Shown: in pieces, positions 10,625 through 19,293 of the stretch | How positions within the stretch are numbered: position 1 is the first letter of the stretch | How the letters are laid out: each line of letters begins with the position of its first letter | Source of the DNA: Geopseudomonas aromaticivorans | Lineage (GTDB): Bacteria > Pseudomonadota > Gammaproteobacteria > Pseudomonadales > Pseudomonadaceae | Direction: 5' to 3' | DNA length: 64,000 nucleotides | Assembly (NCBI RefSeq): GCF_019097855.1 | Contig: NZ_JAHRGL010000030.1 | Span: 62,001-126,000, forward strand | Notes under the pieces: generated by a model | What the model was told of the DNA's origin: nothing | Databases searched by the model: none | The model's input: the letters and a program-made list of their open reading frames with translations, nothing else | Translations under genes and position numbers: made by a program

Positions 10625-11020
10625 CTAGGCGTTTTTGAAACGGCCCAGCTTGAAGGTCCGCTTGAAGGCGGCCTTGAGGCGGTCGCCGAGCTGGGCGTGC
10701 TGCTGGCAGGCGCCGTCGCCGAGATTGGCGCCCAGGGCCGTGGCGAATTCGAGCACGCGCTCGCTGGCGAGCGGACGGCCACAGGTCGAGCAGGCCGGCG
10801 CACAGCGATCGCACACCGGGAACACCCCGTGCACGGCGTCGACGGACATGGACAGCACCATGAACCCCTTGGGTTCGGCATTGTCCCGCGAGTAGGACTG
10901 TTGCAGGACATGAAAGGCCAGCGGGCGAGCAGTGGTGCCGCAAATGGCGCAGGAGCACCCATCGCTTTCGCGATGCATAAACTCTTGATGGGGCTGCTGG
11001 GCGATTGCTTCGGAGGTCAT
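10625..11020 (-). CDS. Hypothetical cysteine-rich, probably zinc-binding protein
   Basis: 131 residues, not recognised. Cysteines cluster as C22, C24, C27 (GCSCAICG) and C70, C73, C77, C80 (CDRCAPACSTCG), with a further Cys105/His108. This is the pattern of one or two treble-clef or rubredoxin-like zinc sites. The C-terminus is basic (FKRTFKLGRFKN), which could contact nucleic acid. There is no signal peptide or membrane segment. The ATG at 11020 has AGGA about 10 bases upstream; a longer in-frame reading back to 11116 lacks one. It is convergent with fba and divergent from the membrane protein at 11319. Confidence 0.75.
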   Translation of the reverse strand: MTSEAIAQQPHQEFMHRESDGCSCAICGTTARPLAFHVLQQSYSRDNAEPKGFMVLSMSVDAVHGVFPVCDRCAPACSTCGRPLASERVLEFATALGANLGDGACQQHAQLGDRLKAAFKRTFKLGRFKNA

Positions 11021-11318
11021 AACGTCTTTTCCTGGTTGGATTTCCACGGCTTGAATTTCGGGGTTCCACTGCCGGCGGGGATCATGCCCGGCAGGCGTGA
11101 ACCGCGAGTCAAGCACTCAGCCGCGCCGCGCAGGCGTGCGGACTGATGTGCCGCGGCGTTGGCTGGTGCCGCTGGCGGTTGTCGTCGGTTTTGCTGTATT
11201 CAAGCACGTTTCACCCCTCGGGGGTGCCTATTGCCGCCTGCAGCGTCGCTTCGCCTGCTGCCGCAGCCCTGCCGGCGCGCTATATTCGGCCCCGTGTTCC
11301 GCTGCCAGACCTGCACTC

Positions 11319-11777
11319 ATGGACGAGTTCAACCCCTACGCCCCGCCGCGCTCGCGCGATCCCGCGCCCCTCGATCCGACCGCCGCGCCGCCCGGCTTCG
11401 CCGCCTATCGCTGGCTGAACTGGCTGTATGCCGGCGTCATGCTGGTCGCCCTGCTGATCCTGCTCGGCGGGGGCACCCTGCGCGCGGAGTTCTCCCATCT
11501 GCTGGTGGTGGCGATCTTCCTTGCGCCGTCGTTGAGCTTTGCCCTGGTGCTCGCGCGGCGCGAGGCCTGGTTCCGGCGCTGGTACTGGGTCCAGGGCCTG
11601 GGCAGCGCGGTGTTGCTGCTGTTCTGTTTCCTCGACATCACCGGGGGCCACGGGCTGCGCGGCATCGGCGTGTTCATGACGGCGGTGAACGCCGCCGCGC
11701 TGTTCGCCGGCGAACACTTCCTGCGCGTGCGGGGGACGCCAGGCCTGCCTGCGGAGAATCCCCAGCGGCACGCCTGA
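11319..11777 (+). CDS. Hypothetical four-helix membrane protein
   Basis: 152 residues. It starts with a short cytoplasmic tail carrying FNPYAPP, a motif seen at the N-terminus of many small proteobacterial membrane proteins. Four hydrophobic segments follow, at about 34-52, 60-80, 90-107 and 113-131. No catalytic signature is evident. The ATG at 11319 is chosen because the frame upstream (to 11097) lacks a start context and the NPYAPP tail is normally at the extreme N-terminus. It is followed 52 bases later by the YgjP-like peptidase gene on the same strand. Confidence 0.7.
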   Translation: MDEFNPYAPPRSRDPAPLDPTAAPPGFAAYRWLNWLYAGVMLVALLILLGGGTLRAEFSHLLVVAIFLAPSLSFALVLARREAWFRRWYWVQGLGSAVLLLFCFLDITGGHGLRGIGVFMTAVNAAALFAGEHFLRVRGTPGLPAENPQRHA

Positions 11778-11829
11778 AGCGGCCGCGGCCGGGTAGAATG
11801 AGCGCTTCCCCGCCTGCCGCTTGCTGCCC

Positions 11830-12327
11830 ATGACCCCGCTCAAATACCTCAACGCCTATCCCTCCCAGTTGCAGGACCAGGTGCGCCGGCTGCTCGCCGA
11901 ACAGCGCCTGGGCGACTACCTGCACAAGCGCTATCCGGGGCGCCACACGGTACAGAGCGACAAGGCGCTGTACGCCTACACCATGGAGCTCAAGCAGCAG
12001 TACCTGCGCAACGCGCCGGGCATCGACAAGGTGCTCTACGACAGCAAGCTGGATGTGGTGCGCAATGCGCTTGGCCTGCATACCGCGGTGTCGCGGGTGC
12101 AGGGCGGCAAGCTCAAGGCCAAGAAGGAGATCCGCGTGGCCGCGCTGTTTCGCGAGGCGGCGCCGGAGTTCCTGCAGATGATCGTGGTGCACGAGCTGGC
12201 GCATCTGCGCGAGTTCGACCACAACAAGGCGTTCTACCAGCTGTGCGAGCACATGCTGCCGGGCTATCACCAGCTGGAGTTCGACCTGCGCGTGTATCTG
12301 ACCTGGCGCGAGCAGGCGGCGGGCTGA
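11830..12327 (+). CDS. YgjP-like zinc metallopeptidase domain protein
   Basis: 165 residues with the gluzincin-type zinc motif HELAH at 121-125, followed by His131 (HELAHLREFDHNKAFY). This is the hallmark of the YgjP/M48-like domain family. It is cytoplasmic, with no signal or membrane segment. The physiological substrate of this family is not known to me. The ATG at 11830 is used; an in-frame TTG at 11821 is a weaker alternative. The gene converges on the YqjK-like gene with only 30 bases between stops. Confidence 0.8.
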   Translation: MTPLKYLNAYPSQLQDQVRRLLAEQRLGDYLHKRYPGRHTVQSDKALYAYTMELKQQYLRNAPGIDKVLYDSKLDVVRNALGLHTAVSRVQGGKLKAKKEIRVAALFREAAPEFLQMIVVHELAHLREFDHNKAFYQLCEHMLPGYHQLEFDLRVYLTWREQAAG

Positions 12328-12357
12328 TGGCTGCGTTGCCGCGCCAGCGCGGGTGGA

Positions 12358-12708
12358 TCAGGGCTGCTGCGGGTCCTGTCCCGTGGCGCTGCGCGCTCGC
12401 GGCATGCCGAGCAGGCGCAGGGCGGCGACCGCCAGCGGCACATAGGGTCCGGCCAGGCGCAGCCAGCGCTTCAGGCTGCCCGCACCCTTGCCGCCGACAA
12501 AGCCCAGCAGGGTGACCCCGGCCAGCCCCCACAGCGGGGCATGGCGCAGGTTCAGGCGCTGTTGCCAGGCGCGCACCTGCTGCAGCGGCTGGGTGAGGCG
12601 CAGGCTTTCGTAGTGCAGCTCCTGGCGATGCAGTTGCATGCGCATGCGCACCAGCTCCTTGCGCAGCTGTTGCGGGGAGGCGTGTTCCGACAGGCGTGGC
12701 GGGGTCAT
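12358..12708 (-). CDS. YqjK-like small membrane-associated protein
   Basis: 116 residues. The N-terminal half is a charged, helix-prone segment (LRKELVRMRMQLHRQELHYESLRL). A hydrophobic stretch follows (PLWGLAGVTLLGFVGG), then a second weakly hydrophobic helix near residues 88-103. Its start overlaps the stop of the upstream YqjE-like gene by four bases (ATGA), so the two are translationally coupled. By position it corresponds to the third gene of the yqjD-yqjE-yqjK set; sequence similarity to E. coli YqjK is only inferred. Its function is unknown. Confidence 0.65.
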   Translation of the reverse strand: MTPPRLSEHASPQQLRKELVRMRMQLHRQELHYESLRLTQPLQQVRAWQQRLNLRHAPLWGLAGVTLLGFVGGKGAGSLKRWLRLAGPYVPLAVAALRLLGMPRARSATGQDPQQP

Positions 12709-13091
12709 GGCAGCAGTTGCTCGCGGTCGCGCGCCAGCTCTTCGAGGGTGGCGCTGAAAGGGGAGGTCTGCCGGCGCAGGCTGGCGAGCAGGCGCCACAG
12801 CGCCAGCAGGCAGCCCAGGCCGTGGAACAGGCACAGCGCAGCGATCGCCTCCAGGCGGTAGCTGTCCCAGCACAGCAGCAGCACCAGCACGCTGAGGGCG
12901 AACAGCAACAGCAGGCCGAACACCAGGGCCACGCCGGCGCAGAGCAACTGGCGCAGGCTGGCCGCCTTCTGTTCCTGCAGCTCGATGCCCAGCAGTTCGA
13001 GGTGGCCGTGCAGCAGGCCGAGGGCGGCGGCGCCCATGCCGCGCAGCGGGGCGTTGGCAGTGGATGAAGCGTGCGGCGTTCCCTCGCTCAT
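12705..13091 (-). CDS. yqjE: YqjE-type (holin 3-6 superfamily) membrane protein
   Basis: 128 residues with an amphipathic N-terminal part, then two long hydrophobic helices (about 48-72 and 78-103) separated by a short charged turn, the layout of the Phage_holin_3_6/YqjE family. The family name is historical; the genes are chromosomal and not phage-linked here. The stop overlaps the next gene by ATGA, and the start lies only 4 bases after the YqjD-like stop, giving a compact three-gene operon. Confidence 0.75.
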   Translation of the reverse strand: MSEGTPHASSTANAPLRGMGAAALGLLHGHLELLGIELQEQKAASLRQLLCAGVALVFGLLLLFALSVLVLLLCWDSYRLEAIAALCLFHGLGCLLALWRLLASLRRQTSPFSATLEELARDREQLLP

Positions 13092-13095
13092 CGGT

Positions 13096-13404
13096 TCAGC
13101 GCCGCGCTACCAGCAGGCCGAGCAGGAAGCCGATGCCGGCGCACACGCCGAGGGATTGCAGGGGATGCTGCTGCACATAGTTTTCGGTCGCCTTGACGCC
13201 GGACGCGCAGCACTGGCGCAGCGATTCCTCGTTGGCATGCAGGGAGGTGCGGGCGCGGGCGAGGCTGGCCTCGATCTGCGCGCGCAGCCCTTCAGCCTGC
13301 TCGCCGGCCAGGCTGGCCGACTGCTGCAGCAGCTTCTCGGTGTCCTGGACCAGCGTCTGGAAGTCGGCCAGCAGCGGATCCACTGAGGGGGTTTTACGGG
13401 CCAT
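13096..13404 (-). CDS. yqjD: YqjD/ElaB family (DUF883) membrane-anchored ribosome-binding protein
   Basis: 102 residues. A long alpha-helical, charged N-terminal region precedes a conserved C-terminal tail anchor (HPLQSLGVCAGIGFLLGLL) ending in Ala-Arg-Arg. E. coli relatives YqjD and ElaB sit in the inner membrane and bind ribosomes in stationary phase. GAGGAG precedes the ATG at 13404 by 7 bases. The very long minus-strand frame that contains this gene (to 15879) is a high-GC artefact over yccS. First gene of the yqjD-yqjE-yqjK-like operon. Confidence 0.85.
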   Translation of the reverse strand: MARKTPSVDPLLADFQTLVQDTEKLLQQSASLAGEQAEGLRAQIEASLARARTSLHANEESLRQCCASGVKATENYVQQHPLQSLGVCAGIGFLLGLLVARR

Positions 13405-13496
13405 GGACAGCTCTCCTCGGGTTAGTGAGTCCTGAGTGTAGGACGGCAACCGAACATATTCGACCGCTTCCCGCCGTGCCGCGTGGATCGCCGGCT

Positions 13497-15701
13497 TCAG
13501 GCGGCGGGCCGTTGCGCGGCGCCCGCTTCGCGGTCTGGCTGCAGCAGGCGGGTGACCAGCTCGCGCAACGGCTTCATCTGCCGGCAGATCAGCGCCAGTT
13601 CTGTGCGCAGCAGGCGCTGGCGTTCGTCGCTGTCCTCCGCCAGCCGCTCCAGCTCGCCGGCCCTGGCCTCCTCGTCGAACGTGGCGGCGGCCGGTGCCTG
13701 GCGCAGGGCCAGCTGGCGGGCGATCTCGTCGAGACTGGCGGCCAGCTGCGCGGCGGTCTGCTCGATCAGCCCGCCGCGCAGCTCGGCCGGCAGGACCGCG
13801 CGGTGCGCGCCGAGGGCCGACAGGTAGCTGAGCAGGGTGTGCGACAGCGCCAGGCAGCGAAAGCCGGTGTCCGCCTCGCGGCGGAAATGCCCCGGCTCCA
13901 GCAGCATGTTGGCCAGCGCAGCGGACAGCGCGGCGTCGGCGTTGTGGGCGTTGCGGCGGACCAGGCGGTAGGCCAGGTCGTCGCGCTTGCCGCTGGCGTA
14001 CTGCAGCATGATTTCCCGCAGGTAGCGGCTGTGGCAGCGCAGGGTATTGGCCACCACGCTGGGCAGGCGGCGGCCCTGCCAGTCGGGCAGGATCAGGAAC
14101 ACCGCGAGGCCGGCGATCAGGCTGCCGAGCAGGGTGTCGATCAGCCGCGGCCAGATCAGCCCGTAGCCGTCGCCGACCTGGTTGAAGCAGAACAGCACCA
14201 TCAGGGTGATCGCCGCGGTGGCCAGGGTGTAGTGCGTGCTGCGGGTGGCGAAGAAGGCCACCCCGGCGGCGACGGCGATCAGCGACTGCAGTGGCGCGCC
14301 GGGGAACAGGTCGAACAGCGCCCAGCCGGCGACCAGGCCGAGCACGGTGCCGGCGATGCGCTGCACCAGCTTGCGGCGGGTGGCGCCGTAGCTGGGCTGG
14401 CAGACGAACACCGTGGTCAGCAGGATCCAGTAGCCCTGGGCCGGATGGATCCAGTGCAGCACGCCGTAGCCGGCGGCCAGCGCCAGGGCCAGGCGCAGGG
14501 CGTGGCGGAACAGCAGCGAGGTGGGGGTGAGCTGCTGGCGCAGGCGCTCGCCGACCTCGCGCAGGCTGTGCGGGTCGCGGTCGAACAGGGTGCTGTCCTG
14601 GGCCTCGGCGAGGGCGTCCGGGTTGCTCGCCGCGCCGAGCAGCTGCTCGAGGGTGCCGAGGTTGCTGGCCAGCGCGTGCAGCGAGCGCAGCAGGCCGCGC
14701 CACTGCGGATTGTGCTGCGCCTGCAGGTAGGCCAGCGAGGCATTCAGGTCGTCGAGGGCCTGGGCGCTGGCGCGCTGGTAGGCGAACGGCTGGCGCAGCT
14801 CGATGGCCTCGGCCAGCGCGCGGCAGGCCTGGCCCTGCTGGCGCAACAGCAGCCGGCAGCGGAACAGCACGTCGCTGTGGAAGAACGCCTCGGCCAGCTC
14901 GTTGTAGGGGTAGTGCGAGGAGCTGGCGCGCTCGTGGATGTCCTGGGCGACGAAGTATAGCTTCAGGTAGCGATTGACCTGCGGCGTCGCCCGGCCCTTG
15001 CCGACCCGGTGCAGGATGATCTCCTTGGCCGCGTTGAGTGCCGCCACCAGGCGGCCGTTCTGCTGCGCCAGCTCCAGGCGCCGCGCTTCCACGTCGAGTT
15101 CGCGCACCGGCTCGAACAGCGCTGCCTTCAGGCGCAGGTAGCGCCCCAGCTCGCGGAACACCCGGGCCAGCGCCTGCTGCACCGGCTGCTGGCTGAACAG
15201 CCGTTGCCAGAGCACCGAGAGCAGACCGTACCAGGCCGCGCCGGCGACCAGTAGCAGGGGCTGATGCCACAGGTCGGCGACCTCGCCGCCGCGCTGGTCG
15301 ACGGTGATCATGGTGTAGATGGACAGGATCAGGGTGCCCGAGGCGATGGTGCCGAAGCGTTCGCCGAGGGCGCCGAGCATGGTCAGGGCGAAGGTGGACA
15401 GCGCCAGCGCGGCGACGAACAGCCAGGGATAGGGGAACAGCAGCTCGACGGCGAAGGCCGCGGCGGCGAAGCACACCAGGGTCACCAGCAGCGCCTGCAG
15501 GCGGCCGCGCCAGCTGTCGTCGGTCTCCGCCAGGGCGCTGGCGATGATGCCGAGGAACAGCGGGATCAGCAGGTCCATGCGGCCCTGGCTCCAGCTCAGG
15601 GCCATGCAGCCGGTGAGGGCGACGAAGACCCGCAGGCTGTAGCTGAACTTGTCCAGCGCCCACAGCTGGCGCAGGCGGTGACCGAGGGTTGGAGAGACCA
15701 T
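13497..15701 (-). CDS. yccS: YccS-type FUSC-family inner-membrane protein
   Basis: 734 residues with the duplicated layout of the family. An N-terminal membrane block of several helices (about 20-170) is followed by a long soluble helical region (about 180-390), a second membrane block (about 395-520) and a soluble C-terminus. FUSC/aromatic acid exporter proteins such as YccS and AaeB export hydrophobic or aromatic compounds; no substrate can be assigned here. The ATG at 15701 (AAGG about 9 bases upstream) is preferred over a TTG at 15719. It is read in the same direction as the yqjD-like genes, 92 bases upstream. Confidence 0.85.
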   Translation of the reverse strand: MVSPTLGHRLRQLWALDKFSYSLRVFVALTGCMALSWSQGRMDLLIPLFLGIIASALAETDDSWRGRLQALLVTLVCFAAAAFAVELLFPYPWLFVAALALSTFALTMLGALGERFGTIASGTLILSIYTMITVDQRGGEVADLWHQPLLLVAGAAWYGLLSVLWQRLFSQQPVQQALARVFRELGRYLRLKAALFEPVRELDVEARRLELAQQNGRLVAALNAAKEIILHRVGKGRATPQVNRYLKLYFVAQDIHERASSSHYPYNELAEAFFHSDVLFRCRLLLRQQGQACRALAEAIELRQPFAYQRASAQALDDLNASLAYLQAQHNPQWRGLLRSLHALASNLGTLEQLLGAASNPDALAEAQDSTLFDRDPHSLREVGERLRQQLTPTSLLFRHALRLALALAAGYGVLHWIHPAQGYWILLTTVFVCQPSYGATRRKLVQRIAGTVLGLVAGWALFDLFPGAPLQSLIAVAAGVAFFATRSTHYTLATAAITLMVLFCFNQVGDGYGLIWPRLIDTLLGSLIAGLAVFLILPDWQGRRLPSVVANTLRCHSRYLREIMLQYASGKRDDLAYRLVRRNAHNADAALSAALANMLLEPGHFRREADTGFRCLALSHTLLSYLSALGAHRAVLPAELRGGLIEQTAAQLAASLDEIARQLALRQAPAAATFDEEARAGELERLAEDSDERQRLLRTELALICRQMKPLRELVTRLLQPDREAGAAQRPAA

Positions 15702-15802
15702 GGCGGACAACCTTGTCAAAGCGATACCCGGCGATGTACCGGGCGTATCGGCAGTTTAGGCAAGCAGGGTTTGTGCCGGCTAGCGCGCGTGCAGCAGGGC
15801 GC

Positions 15803-16984
15803 TCAGACCACTTCCCCGGCGGCATGCCCGGAGGCCCAGGCCCACTGGAAGTTGAAGCCGCCGAGGTGGCCGGTGACATCCAGCACCTCGCCGACGAAGT
15901 ACAGCCCCGGGGACTTCTGCGACTCCATGGTCTTCGACGACACCTCGCGGGTGTCCACGCCGCCGAGGGTGACTTCGGCGGTGCGGTAGCCCTCGGTGCC
16001 GGCCGGGACCAGCCGCCAGGCGGACAGTTGCGCGGCGATGGCCTGCAGCTCGCCGGGGGTGTACTGCTTGAGCGGCTTGCTGGCGCACCACAGCTCGCAG
16101 AGCAGGCCGGCCATCTTCTTGCTGAACACCTCGCCGAGCAGGGTCTTCAGCTCGCTGTTCGGCCGCTCGGCCTGCTGGCTGGTCAGCCAGTCCAGGGCGT
16201 CGCGATCCGGCAGCAGGTTGATTTCCAGGCTGTCGCCGCTGTGCCAGTAGGAGGAAATCTGCAGCATGGCCGGGCCGCTGAGACCGCGGTGGGTGAACAG
16301 CAGGTTCTCGCGGAAGCTCTTGTCGTTGCAGCTGACCAGGCAGTCCACCGCGGTACCGGACAGCTCGGCGCACAGCGCCTTGAGCTGCGGGTCGGTGATG
16401 GTGAACGGCACCAGGCCGGCGCGGGTCGGCAGCACGCTGTGGCCGAACTGGCGGGCGACCTGGTAGCCGAAACCCGTGGCGCCGAGGGTGGGAATCGACA
16501 GCCCGCCGGTGGCGATCACCAGCGACTGGCAGGCGAACTCGCCGCCACTGGTGGTCAGCCGGTAGCCGGCGTCAGTGCGTTCGATCTGCTCGATCGCGGT
16601 GTCCAGGCGGATCTCGGCGCCTGCCTCGGCGCACTCGACCAGCAGCAGCTGCAGGATGTCGCTGGCCTTGCGGTCGCAGAACAGCTGGCCGAGCTTCTTC
16701 TCGTGGTAGGGCACGTCGTGCTTGCACACCAGGGCGATGAAGTCCCACTGGGTGTAGCGGGCCAGCGCCGACTTGCAGAAGTGCGGGTTGTGCGAGAGGA
16801 AGTTGGCCGGCTCGGTGTACATGTTGGTGAAGTTGCAGCGTCCGCCACCGGACATGAGGATCTTCTTGCCGGCCTTGTTGGCGTGGTCCAGCACCAGCAC
16901 GCGGCGTCCGCGCGCGGCGGCGGTCAGCGCGCACATCAGGCCGGCGGCACCGGCGCCTAGGATTACAACATCGGGACTGGACAC
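15803..16984 (-). CDS. BaiN/HI0933-family FAD-dependent oxidoreductase
   Basis: 393 residues. An N-terminal dinucleotide-binding motif GAGAAG (about 10-15) is followed by the family signature KILMSGGGRCNFTN (about 41-54) and a C-terminal flavin-contact region (GLYFVGEVLDVTGHLGGFNF). These cytoplasmic flavoproteins have unclear physiological substrates. The only good start is a GTG at 16984, just before SSPDVVILG, with a weak ribosome-binding site. It lies between yccS and the diguanylate cyclase gene, all on the minus strand but each separated by 75-100 bases. Confidence 0.88.
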   Translation of the reverse strand: MSSPDVVILGAGAAGLMCALTAAARGRRVLVLDHANKAGKKILMSGGGRCNFTNMYTEPANFLSHNPHFCKSALARYTQWDFIALVCKHDVPYHEKKLGQLFCDRKASDILQLLLVECAEAGAEIRLDTAIEQIERTDAGYRLTTSGGEFACQSLVIATGGLSIPTLGATGFGYQVARQFGHSVLPTRAGLVPFTITDPQLKALCAELSGTAVDCLVSCNDKSFRENLLFTHRGLSGPAMLQISSYWHSGDSLEINLLPDRDALDWLTSQQAERPNSELKTLLGEVFSKKMAGLLCELWCASKPLKQYTPGELQAIAAQLSAWRLVPAGTEGYRTAEVTLGGVDTREVSSKTMESQKSPGLYFVGEVLDVTGHLGGFNFQWAWASGHAAGEVV

Positions 16985-17059
16985 GGCGGAACTCTCTGGC
17001 GGGCGGGACGGGCGCGCATGGTAGCAAAGCGCCGGGGTTCAGGCCGAGGGCGGCGGGGT

Positions 17060-19021
17060 TCAGTTCTCGTCGCGCTGGACGGACTCGCCGAGCGGCGTTT
17101 CCGTGGTGAGCGGGTGGCCGAGGCGGATGCAGTTGCGCCCGGCGGCCTTGGCCTCGTACATCGCCTGGTCGGCGGCGCGCAGCAGGTCGTCGCTGTGGCC
17201 GCCGGGAGGCAGGCCGAAGCTGATGCCGATGCTGGCGCCGATGCCCACGTCGAGGCCGAGCAGGCGGAACGGTCGTCCGAGGCTTTCCAGGATGCGTCCG
17301 GCCAGCACCTCGGCCTGCTCCGGGCTGCCGATGCTCTCGCAGACCAGCACGAACTCGTCGCCGCCCAGGCGCGCCACCAGGTCGGTGGTGCGCGCGCTGG
17401 CCTGCAGGCGGCGGGCGACCTGGATCAGCAGCAGGTCGCCGGCCTCGTGGCCGTAGTGGTCGTTGACCGGCTTGAAACCGTCGAGGTCGAGCATGATCAG
17501 CGCGAGCATCTCGTTGCGCCGGCGGGCGCGCTGCCAGACCTGCTCGATGTGCTGGCGCAGCGCCACGCGGTTGGCCAGACCGGTCAGCGGATCCTTGAGC
17601 GCCAGCTCGCGCAGGCGCTCGTTGGCGGCGGCCAGCGCTTCGGTGCGCTCGGCCACCCGCTGCTCGAGCACCCGCTCCTGTTCCTGCAGGGCCTGCAGGT
17701 CGTGCTGCTGGGCGACCAGGGTGTTGGCCTGGGTGGTGACCTTCTGCAGCTTCAGCGCGTTGAGCCGCAACGCCAGGCCGAAGGACAGCAGCAGCATCTC
17801 CAGCGCCGAGCCGATCTGCATGGCGTTGACCGAGACGGCGTTCGACGGCAGCAGGCCGAAGTTGCGCAGCGCCAGCAGCACCGCCCCGGCCATCAGCAGC
17901 AGCTTGGCGCCGACGAACACCGATGCCGCCGGTACGCGTCGCCGCATGCAGCGGATGCCGTAGGCCAGCAGCAGGAGGATGTTGCCGATGCTGATCGGCA
18001 CCAGCGCCTGCAGGAGCAGCGGCAGCGGCAGCAGCAGGGTGCCGAGGGCGCTGGCCAGCTGTACGCCGAGGTCGACCCGCAGCCAGCGCTGCCACAGCGG
18101 CGCGTTGGCGGCACTGTCGAGCATGCTGCGGGCCAGCAGGACGGCGGCGGCATTGGCCAGGGCGAGGCAGAAGGGCAGGGCGCGGCTGCCCCAGGCACCG
18201 CCCTGCGGCCACAGATACTGGGCGCCGAGGCCGCTGAAGCCGAGCATGCCGGCGGCGAAGCTGGCCACGAACAGCACGTAGCACAGGAAGCTGGATTCGC
18301 GCAGGGCGAGGAACAGCAGCAGGTTGTAGCTGGCCAGCCCCAGCAGCAGGCCGAAGTACAGCGCCAGCAGCAGGCTGGCGCTGTGGGCGTATTGCTCGAA
18401 GGCGCGGGCGTTCCACAACCGGGCGTCGAGGGCCAGGTTGCCGCTGGAGTTGGCGCGGAAATACAGGCTGCGCTGTTCGCCCGGGGCCAGCTGCACGGCG
18501 AACAGCGGGGCGCGATGGTCGAAGCTGCGGTGTGCCGCGGGCACGCTGTCGCCGCCGAGTTGCTGCTGCAGTCCGCCGGGGCCCATGCTGAACAGCTCGA
18601 CGCGATCCAGCGACGGCCGGTTGAATTCGATGCGCCATTCTCCGGCACCGGTGGCCCGCGACTGCAGGTCCAGGCGCAGCCAGATCACCTCGCCGGTATA
18701 GCCGAGATTCAGGTCGCTGCGCTGGCGCACGGGGATGAAGTCCGCCGCGCGGGCGGGCAGCTGCTCGGGGCGCAGGCTGCCCGTGGGGTCGCGCAGCAGG
18801 CTGACGTGACTGTGCAGATCCACGGCCTGCTCGCGGCCGTCCAGCACCAGCGCGGCCAGCCCGGCGCGGGCCTGCTGCGCCGGCAGGGCGAGCAGCAGCA
18901 ACAGGCCGAGCAGGATCAGCAGCCTGTGGGCCGGGATCGGACGCACAATCACCGTTGCCGGTTGCGCCCGAGTGGGGCACCGGCTGGAGGCATGCTGCAT
19001 GAGGTAATCCGCGAGTTCCAT
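17060..19021 (-). CDS. 7TMR-DISM diguanylate cyclase
   Basis: 653 residues. A hydrophobic signal segment (about 32-52, ending PAQQARA) comes first. An extracellular 7TMR-DISM sensory domain follows (about 55-200), then seven membrane helices (about 210-410), a coiled-coil linker (about 420-480) and a C-terminal GGDEF domain. The active-site motif GGDEF is intact at 553-557, and the product-inhibition I-site RxxD (RTTD) is at 544-547, exactly five residues before it. It should therefore make c-di-GMP and be feedback inhibited. The sensed ligand, probably periplasmic, is unknown. The ATG at 19021 gives an N-terminal extension before the signal; a later start is possible. Confidence 0.9.
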   Translation of the reverse strand: MELADYLMQHASSRCPTRAQPATVIVRPIPAHRLLILLGLLLLLALPAQQARAGLAALVLDGREQAVDLHSHVSLLRDPTGSLRPEQLPARAADFIPVRQRSDLNLGYTGEVIWLRLDLQSRATGAGEWRIEFNRPSLDRVELFSMGPGGLQQQLGGDSVPAAHRSFDHRAPLFAVQLAPGEQRSLYFRANSSGNLALDARLWNARAFEQYAHSASLLLALYFGLLLGLASYNLLLFLALRESSFLCYVLFVASFAAGMLGFSGLGAQYLWPQGGAWGSRALPFCLALANAAAVLLARSMLDSAANAPLWQRWLRVDLGVQLASALGTLLLPLPLLLQALVPISIGNILLLLAYGIRCMRRRVPAASVFVGAKLLLMAGAVLLALRNFGLLPSNAVSVNAMQIGSALEMLLLSFGLALRLNALKLQKVTTQANTLVAQQHDLQALQEQERVLEQRVAERTEALAAANERLRELALKDPLTGLANRVALRQHIEQVWQRARRRNEMLALIMLDLDGFKPVNDHYGHEAGDLLLIQVARRLQASARTTDLVARLGGDEFVLVCESIGSPEQAEVLAGRILESLGRPFRLLGLDVGIGASIGISFGLPPGGHSDDLLRAADQAMYEAKAAGRNCIRLGHPLTTETPLGESVQRDEN

Positions 19022-19198
19022 GGACAGTCACCCGGCGTCTCCGCGCCGGGCAGGGGCAGGCAATCTGCCGCTGGCGGCACATTGCCATACGTCAACTGTA
19101 GTCACTGCTCGCGGTGAAGGTTGCGAAAAGTGTGAAGCGTTTCGCAGGTCGGATGTCGACTGTTCTACAGACCGCGGTTCAGGAAACTCTGAAGAAGC

Positions 19199-19268
19199 CG
19201 TCATTCCCGCGCAGGCGGGAATCGACAAGGCCCGCAGCACCTGGACTCCCGCCTGCGCGGGAGTGACG
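19199..19268. repeat. Intergenic inverted repeat, family D
   Basis: GTCATTCCCGCGCAGGCGGG (from 19200) is answered by a complementary arm ending GCGGGAGTGAC at about 19267, with each arm itself palindromic. This is the widespread proteobacterial GTCATTCCCGC-type element. It fills the gap between the diguanylate cyclase and dbpA and lies 25 bases beyond the dbpA stop. Confidence 0.85.
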
Positions 19269-19293
19269 GTCGGTGGCTATTTCAGCCCTTCCT

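Noticed and set aside
12705-13091. Phage holin, hence a prophage remnant
   Set aside because: The holin 3-6 family name covers chromosomal YqjE proteins; the neighbours are yqjD- and yqjK-like genes and no phage gene is present.
13096-19088. Very long minus-strand frames (up to 927 codons at 13096-15879 and 838 at 16572-19088)
   Set aside because: These are high-GC shadow frames with arginine/proline/alanine-rich translations overlying yccS, the flavoprotein and the cyclase. Only the tail of the first is a real gene (yqjD).
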